From the NCBI GenBank assembly GCA_023404495.1, contig JAEYBE010000015.1, positions 1-17,621 of the forward strand: 17,621 nt of DNA. Reading direction: 5' to 3'. A model generated the notes under the pieces. That model was not told the DNA's origin. It saw only the letters and a list, made by a program, of their open reading frames with translations, and did not search any database. The translations under genes were made by a program, and so were the position numbers. This document shows positions 13,392 to 17,621 of the stretch, piece by piece. Source of the stretch: Actinomycetes bacterium (GTDB lineage Bacteria > Actinomycetota > Thermoleophilia > Solirubrobacterales > JACPNS01). The first letter of the stretch is position 1; every line of letters begins with the position of its first letter.

Positions 13392-13862
13392 ATGACGCGA
13401 ATCGTGAGTGTTTCGACGGAGTTGCCGATCTCGGCCGAGCTTGCCAGCGCGAAGGCGCACCAGCTGGAGATGATGGAGTTCGTGATGCGGCCGCTTCTGG
13501 GGTTTCGCCTCAGCGAGGGGGACCGTGCCCGGGCGACCGAATCGACGGGAGACCTCCTGCCGCTGGGCGAGGAGTTTGCTGGGCGGTTGATGCTCTTCGG
13601 GCTGATCCCGCTCTGGACGCACCGGCTCACGATCGTCAGCGACACCGGGTTGGAGATCTTCACCAATGAATCCAGTGGGCCTGTGAAGACGTGGAATCAC
13701 AGGCTCACCTTCGAGCCGATCGACGAGTCGCACTGCCGATACACCGACGCGATTGAGATCGATCGCGGCCTTATCGGTGGCGCCACCGGTGTCTTCATCG
13801 CGCTCTTCTTCCGCCACCGGCAGAGCAGGTGGCGTCAGATCGCACCACTGCTGGCAGACTGA
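13392..13862 (+). CDS. SRPBCC (START-like) family protein, putative
   Basis: The product has 156 residues and I do not recognise a specific function. The pattern of alternating strands, WTHRLTIVSDTGLEIFTNES (75-94), VKTWNHRLTFEP (98-109) and CRYTDAIEID (115-124), followed by a C-terminal helix with FFRHRQSRWRQIAPLL, resembles the helix-grip fold of SRPBCC ligand-binding proteins. The frame is open to a GTG at 13362 inside the terminator, but ATG 13392 fits the -10 box and gives a sensible N-terminus. There is no signal peptide. It is the first gene of a compact operon, 5 bp before the GNAT gene. Any ligand is unknown. Confidence 0.65.
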   Translation: MTRIVSVSTELPISAELASAKAHQLEMMEFVMRPLLGFRLSEGDRARATESTGDLLPLGEEFAGRLMLFGLIPLWTHRLTIVSDTGLEIFTNESSGPVKTWNHRLTFEPIDESHCRYTDAIEIDRGLIGGATGVFIALFFRHRQSRWRQIAPLLAD

Positions 13863-13867
13863 CCGGC

Positions 13868-14368
13868 GTGACCGAGTTGCCGCGGATCGAAACCGAACGT
13901 CTGGTCCTGCGGTCGTATCGGCATGACGATACGCCGGCGCTCGCGCGATTGCTCGCCGACCCGGCGGTTCGCCGCTGGTGGCCGAGTCCGATCGACGAAC
14001 CATCGCTCGACGACGAGTTCGCCGGTCACTGGACCGTTCTGCTCGGGGATGAGGTGATCGGCATTCTTGAAGCCTGGGAGGAGAACGATCCCAACTACCC
14101 GTCAGTCGCCTTCGACATCGCGCTCGCGACCGAGCATCACGGACAGGGGATGGGCCCCGAAGCCCTGCGCGCCGCGGTCGCACATTTCGTCGAGCAGGGC
14201 CACCACCGCTTCTCGATCGACCCGAATGTCGACAACGACAGAGCGATCGCCGCCTATCAGAAGGTCGGCTTCAAGCCAATCGGGGTCGCCCGGCAGGCGG
14301 AGATCCAGCTCGACGGCTCGCGGCACGACAGCCTGATGATGGACCTGCTGTCCGACGAGGTCGAATAG
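13868..14368 (+). CDS. GNAT-family N-acetyltransferase
   Basis: GNAT enzymes transfer an acetyl group from acetyl-CoA to an amine. The 166-residue product starts with PRIETERLVLRSYRHDD, typical of the RimJ-like/Acetyltransf_3 group. It carries the acetyl-CoA pyrophosphate loop HGQGMGPEAL (91-100), then IDPNVDNDRAIAAYQKVGF (117-135). This 'DP...N.RAI..Y.K.GF' pattern is shared by RimJ-type and some aminoglycoside 6'-acetyltransferases. The chosen GTG at 13868 is 5 bp after the previous stop; an upstream in-frame GTG at 13829 would overlap that gene. The M16 gene follows after 1 bp. The substrate cannot be told from sequence, and antibiotic resistance should not be assumed. Confidence 0.87.
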   Translation: MTELPRIETERLVLRSYRHDDTPALARLLADPAVRRWWPSPIDEPSLDDEFAGHWTVLLGDEVIGILEAWEENDPNYPSVAFDIALATEHHGQGMGPEALRAAVAHFVEQGHHRFSIDPNVDNDRAIAAYQKVGFKPIGVARQAEIQLDGSRHDSLMMDLLSDEVE

Positions 14369-14369
14369 G

Positions 14370-15674
14370 ATGCCGCCCAACTTGGCCGCCTCCGAACACC
14401 AGCTCACCACGCTCGACAATGGTCTGCGCATCGTCACCGAGCGCTTCGAGAACGTCCGCTCGATCGCGCTCTCGATCATGATCGGCGTCGGTTCGCGCAA
14501 CGAGGAGCTGGACCAGGCCGGCCTCTCGCACTTCCTTGAGCACCTGCTCTTCAAGGGCACGGACAAGTACACGTCCAGCGAAATCGACGAGTACTTCGAC
14601 TCGATCGGCGCCGAGGTCAATGCCTCGACAAACAAAGAGGTCACGACCGTCTATGCCCGCTTTCTTGACCGGCACCTGCCTGGCGCCTTCGACCACATCG
14701 CCGAGATGGTGGCGCGCTCGACATTCCAGGACATCGACGCCGAGCGCCAGGTGGTGATCGAAGAGATCGCGATGTACGAAGACGAGCCGTCAGACATCGT
14801 CTTCGACCTACTCGGCCGCCGGGTGTTTGGCGACACGCCGCTGGGACGGCGGATCATCGGCACCGAAGAGGTCGTTGGGGGTGTCTCGGTCGAACGAATC
14901 GCGGCATATCGCGACAGCCAATACGTGCCGGGCAATCTCGTGATCGCAGCGGCCGGTGCCGTCGATCACGACCAGATCGTCGAGTTGGCCAAGGAGTTCG
15001 GCTTTGATCGCCCGGGGGAGGCGCCCGCCTTTGAGCCGGCTACGCCGCCGAGTTCGCCGAGCCTCGCGTTCTTTGAGAAGGAAACCGAACAGGTCAACGT
15101 CGCGCTGGGCGCCCCGAGTATCGCCCGCGCCGATGAACGGCGTTTCGCCTTCATGGTGCTGAACACGATCTTCGGCAGCAGCACAACGTCGCGGCTCTTC
15201 CAGGAAGTGCGCGAAAAGCGTGGCCTCGCGTATTCGGTCTACAGCTACAACCAGCTCTACCGCGACACCGGCGAGATCGGTCTCTACGTGGGTACGCGCC
15301 CCGACCGCATCGCCGAATCCGTCGATATCTTTGCGCGAGAGCTTCAGCACCTCGTCGATGAGCCCGCTACAACGGATGAGCTCAAGCGCGCAAAGGAAAA
15401 CCTGAAGGGCCGCACCGCGCTCTCGATGGAGTCGCCGATGGGGCGGATGATGCAGATCGGCGGCTCAGTGTTGTTTGACGTGCCGATCCTGTCGCTCGAC
15501 GAGATAGAAGCCCGCGTAGACGCCGTCACGCTGGATGATCTGCACGCGATCACCGACGAGTTCTATCGCCCCGAGCGATTCAACGTCGCGGCCGTCGGTA
15601 GCGACGAAGACGTGATCCGCCGCGCGCTCGAGCCGCTCAACCCCGACCTGGCCGCAGCGCCGCTGGCCGCCTGA
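14370..15674 (+). CDS. M16-family zinc metalloprotease (processing-peptidase-like)
   Basis: This is a pitrilysin-family (M16B-type) protease of 434 residues. The inverted zinc motif HxxEH is at 54-58 (HFLEH), with the third ligand in the VVIEEIAMYEDEP segment at E131 or E132. The C-terminal half has the inactive M16 domain with SRLFQEVREKRGLAYSVYSY, which holds the conserved Arg/Tyr region that grips substrate. The length matches single-chain bacterial M16B proteases, which act as dimers. No signal peptide is visible, so it is probably cytoplasmic. The ATG is 1 bp after the GNAT stop, with GAGG at 14357-14360. A pnp - M16 - dapB order is common in Actinomycetota and many Firmicutes, which fits. 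The natural substrate is unknown. Confidence 0.94.
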   Translation: MPPNLAASEHQLTTLDNGLRIVTERFENVRSIALSIMIGVGSRNEELDQAGLSHFLEHLLFKGTDKYTSSEIDEYFDSIGAEVNASTNKEVTTVYARFLDRHLPGAFDHIAEMVARSTFQDIDAERQVVIEEIAMYEDEPSDIVFDLLGRRVFGDTPLGRRIIGTEEVVGGVSVERIAAYRDSQYVPGNLVIAAAGAVDHDQIVELAKEFGFDRPGEAPAFEPATPPSSPSLAFFEKETEQVNVALGAPSIARADERRFAFMVLNTIFGSSTTSRLFQEVREKRGLAYSVYSYNQLYRDTGEIGLYVGTRPDRIAESVDIFARELQHLVDEPATTDELKRAKENLKGRTALSMESPMGRMMQIGGSVLFDVPILSLDEIEARVDAVTLDDLHAITDEFYRPERFNVAAVGSDEDVIRRALEPLNPDLAAAPLAA

Positions 15675-15678
15675 GCCG

Positions 15679-16335
15679 ATGATCCGCGTTGCGGTCTCCG
15701 GCGCCGCCGGGAAGATGGGGCAGGCCGTAGTTACCGCTGTCAGCGGCGCGGAAGACATGGAGCTGACCGGCCAGGCGGACCCCGCGCTCGGCGTGGCACT
15801 CGACGAGGTTCTGGCCGATGCCGACGTTGTTGTCGACTTCACGCGCCCGGATACGGCGATCGAGAACGCACGCAAGATCATCGAGTCGGGAACACACTGC
15901 GTGATCGGCACAACTGGCGCCGACTTCAGCGAACTCGAAGGGGTCGGCAGCGGCAACCTCTTCTTCGCACCGAATTTCGCGATCGGCGCGGTGATGCTGA
16001 TGGAACTCTCGAAGACGGCCGCGAAGTTCATGCCCGAATGCGAGATCGTCGAGCTGCACCACCCGGCAAAACTCGACGCGCCCAGCGGCACCGCGCGGCG
16101 CACGCAGGAGTTGATCGAGGCCGCCGGCGGCCGCGTCCACGAGCCGATCCATTCGATTCGCCTGCCCGGCGTGATTGCAAGCCAGGAAGTGATCTTCGGC
16201 GAAACCGGTCAGACCTTGGCGATCCGCCACGAGACCTACTCGCGCGAGTCCTTCATGCCGGGCGTGTTGCTCGCGGTGCGCAAGGTCGGCGGGTTACCCG
16301 ACCGCATCACCGTCGGACTCGAAAACCTCTTCTAA
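15679..16335 (+). CDS. dapB: 4-hydroxy-tetrahydrodipicolinate reductase
   Basis: DapB reduces 4-hydroxy-tetrahydrodipicolinate to tetrahydrodipicolinate with NAD(P)H, the second committed step to meso-diaminopimelate and lysine and hence peptidoglycan. The 218-residue product has the Rossmann motif GAAGKMG (8-14), DFT (53-55), GTTG (77-80) and APNFAIGAV (97-105). The catalytic/substrate motif ELHHPAKLDAPSGTA (125-139) gives H127, H128 and K131. The dimer/tetramer region has HSIRLPG (158-164). It is shorter than the E. coli enzyme (273 residues) but all core motifs are present. The ATG is 4 bp after the M16 stop. It is the last gene of the operon and is convergent with the cupredoxin gene, with a 3-bp gap and no visible terminator. 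Confidence 0.96.
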   Translation: MIRVAVSGAAGKMGQAVVTAVSGAEDMELTGQADPALGVALDEVLADADVVVDFTRPDTAIENARKIIESGTHCVIGTTGADFSELEGVGSGNLFFAPNFAIGAVMLMELSKTAAKFMPECEIVELHHPAKLDAPSGTARRTQELIEAAGGRVHEPIHSIRLPGVIASQEVIFGETGQTLAIRHETYSRESFMPGVLLAVRKVGGLPDRITVGLENLF

Positions 16336-16338
16336 TGC

Positions 16339-16731
16339 TCAGCGCTTTTTGACCTTGAGCGTCGCGCGCATTCCGCGGGCGCGGTGGTCGGAGAGCGTGC
16401 ACCAGAGCATGTAGGTGCCCTTCTTGACCGTGTACCTGCCGACGCTGCGGTCGCCGGGGCGGGTAAGTCCAACGTTCTTCACGGTGCTGGAGCCGACCCG
16501 GCGGATCGCGAGATCGTGGTCGTCTTCGCCGTAGTTGACAAACTCCAGCCGCAGCTTTCCGGACTTGATCTTCGTCCGCGAGAGCCCGATCCGGAACTCG
16601 GTTCCCTGCGCCTGGACCGCTGTCTGTCGGGCGGCGCTGGTGTGAGGCCCGAGGTCTGCGGCCGAGGATGCGCCGCCGCCGACGACGAGCAGGACGCCAG
16701 CCGAGGCGAGCACAGTCACGCGGGATCTCAC
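16339..16731 (-). CDS. Small exported cupredoxin (plastocyanin/azurin-like)
   Basis: The product is a 130-residue putative type 1 copper protein. Residues 1 to about 24 form a signal peptide (MRSRVTVLASAGVLLVVGGG, then ASSAA). The copper-binding pattern is visible as H72 (EDDHDLAI) and C111-x4-H116-x4-M121 (WCTLSDHRARGM), the classic C-x4-H-x4-M loop. It would act outside the membrane in electron transfer or copper handling. The start is GTG at 16731, overlapping the DUF1501 stop as GTGA, so it is translated from the DUF1501 mRNA. The gene ends 3 bp from the convergent dapB. All four ligands being present makes copper binding likely; the redox partner is unknown. Confidence 0.85.
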   Translation of the reverse strand: MRSRVTVLASAGVLLVVGGGASSAADLGPHTSAARQTAVQAQGTEFRIGLSRTKIKSGKLRLEFVNYGEDDHDLAIRRVGSSTVKNVGLTRPGDRSVGRYTVKKGTYMLWCTLSDHRARGMRATLKVKKR

Positions 16732-17621
16732 GTGAGCAGGTCCGGCAGTTGGAATTTGCGAACCCCGGGCATCACTCGCGCGGCGTCAAAGCCGAGCCAC
16801 TGATCGAGGATCGCGCCGTGGAGTGCCCGGTAATCGATGCTTGCGCGCATGTTGTCGTCGTCGTCGAGCTTCGCAAGTCCGGTGAACTCACCGAGCAGCT
16901 GTCGCTTGACGCGTGAGCCGATCAGCATCGCGGTGCCCGCGGCGCCGTGGTCGGTCCCGCCGGAGCCGTTCTCCTCCGGACGGCGCCCAAACTCCGTCCA
17001 GACCTCGACGAGTACTCGGTCCTGCAGCCCGCGCGCCTCAAGGTCGCGCTGGAACGCCAGGAGAGTGTCCGCGGTCATCTTGATGTCATCGTCAAAACTC
17101 GCGCGCTGGTCGTCATGGGTGTCGTAGCCGCCCGTCGCCGGAACTGCCACGCAGCGAAGTGGCAGGCCGATCGCCAGCATCGCGGCGAGAGACTGCATGC
17201 GCATCGGAAAGTCGGAATCTCCCGTCGGATAGGCGGCCTTCGGCTTGAGCACATCGGGCTTGTCGGCCTCGTCGACAGCGAACGGCAGCAGCTGCTCCCG
17301 TAGCCGCATCGACTGAGCCGACGCGAACGCAGCCGTTCGAAGCGCCTTGTCCTTGGACGCGCTGCTCGCCCGCCCGAGTGCACCGAGCGAATCGGTCATC
17401 GCCGCGCTGAGGTCGTCGCCCCAAACGCCTTGGTGCCAGAAGCGGTAGGAATCAGGCCGGCTGATCGCCGCAACCGGAGCGCTGGCCGGGGCAAGCGCAG
17501 GGCTGAGGCTGTAGTCGAGTGAGAGTCCCTGCAGCGGGTTTTCGGGGCTGCCGACGACATCGAGGTAACGGCCCAGCCAGCCGGTCGAGAGGCGGGGGTC
17601 AAGGTCGCCGACCTCCCAGTA
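16728..17621 (-). CDS. DUF1501 domain-containing protein (N-terminus beyond window)
   Basis: The frame is open from the window edge, giving the C-terminal 297 residues; the start is outside. Fragment landmarks are TGWLGRYLD early, GGYDTHDDQ at 164-172 and EFGRRPEENGSGGTDHGAAG at 210-229. These are hallmarks of DUF1501, a family related to the alkaline phosphatase/sulfatase fold, usually exported by Tat and often found next to DUF1800 genes. The biochemical function is not established. An internal ATG at 17399 is not the true start because conserved family sequence continues upstream of it. The stop overlaps the cupredoxin GTG in GTGA. The next gene upstream cannot be seen, but a DUF1800 gene would be expected. 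Confidence 0.9.
   Translation of the reverse strand, partial: YWEVGDLDPRLSTGWLGRYLDVVGSPENPLQGLSLDYSLSPALAPASAPVAAISRPDSYRFWHQGVWGDDLSAAMTDSLGALGRASSASKDKALRTAAFASAQSMRLREQLLPFAVDEADKPDVLKPKAAYPTGDSDFPMRMQSLAAMLAIGLPLRCVAVPATGGYDTHDDQRASFDDDIKMTADTLLAFQRDLEARGLQDRVLVEVWTEFGRRPEENGSGGTDHGAAGTAMLIGSRVKRQLLGEFTGLAKLDDDDNMRASIDYRALHGAILDQWLGFDAARVMPGVRKFQLPDLLT

Noticed and set aside
12353..13666. Minus-strand open frame of 437 codons over the end of pnp and the terminator
   Set aside because: It runs antisense through the PNPase KH, S1 and RGG regions and across a strong terminator. The Ala/Val/Leu/Asp-rich product is typical of a frame shadow.
13868..14368. Aminoglycoside 6'-acetyltransferase resistance gene
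   Set aside because: Only the general GNAT signature and a shared 'DP...N.RAI..Y.K.GF' pattern are visible, which RimJ-type enzymes also show; the context is housekeeping.

Overview
The window is a high-GC, densely packed piece of bacterial chromosome made almost entirely of housekeeping genes. Gene order (rimP-nusA-infB-rbfA-nrnA-truB-ribF, then rpsO and pnp, then an M16 peptidase and dapB), the GC-rich codon use, a PucR-family regulator, GTG/TTG starts and apparently leaderless promoters point to a high-GC Gram-positive (Actinomycetota). The compact RibF and the DUF1501/cupredoxin pair suggest a deep lineage such as Thermoleophilia (Solirubrobacterales-like). That assignment is inference from gene content, not a database match. 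I see no mobile element, CRISPR array, tRNA, rRNA or prophage gene.

Layout. (1) 1-7267, plus strand: the translation-initiation and ribosome-maturation operon. It runs from the tail of rimP through nusA, infB, rbfA, nrnA, truB and ribF, with gaps of 57 bp or less and overlaps at rbfA/nrnA (20 bp) and truB/ribF (ATGA). It ends in a perfect 13-bp hairpin formed by the last codons of ribF. (2) 7307-10110, minus strand: a secreted M28-like metallopeptidase homologue and, upstream of it, a PucR-type transcription factor. The 104-bp gap between them holds two inverted repeats that look like operators for the peptidase promoter. (3) 10162-13378, plus strand: rpsO, a 1-Cys (AhpE-like) peroxiredoxin whose GTG start shares a base with the rpsO stop, then pnp with its own promoter, a structured leader, an RGG-rich tail and a strong intrinsic terminator. 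(4) 13380-16335, plus strand: a compact operon starting inside the pnp terminator region, with an SRPBCC-like protein, a GNAT acetyltransferase, an M16 zinc protease and dapB, separated by 1-5 bp. (5) 16339-17621, minus strand: a DUF1501 gene cut by the window edge, translationally coupled (GTGA) to a small exported cupredoxin.

How the parts work together. Block 1 couples transcription elongation (NusA), initiation (IF2), 30S maturation (RimP, RbfA), tRNA pseudouridylation (TruB), nano-RNA and pAp turnover (NrnA) and flavin cofactor synthesis (RibF). Block 3 continues with ribosomal protein S15 and the main 3'-5' exoribonuclease PNPase. In many bacteria ribF, rpsO and pnp are adjacent; here a minus-strand regulator/peptidase pair and a peroxiredoxin have come between them.

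No clear new multi-gene system is visible. The points most worth a second look are the paired palindromes upstream of the peptidase, the peptidase's altered metal ligands, a Cys/His cluster and long acidic tail on NusA, the structured pnp leader, a promoter overlapping the pnp terminator, and a set of promoters placed for leaderless mRNAs.
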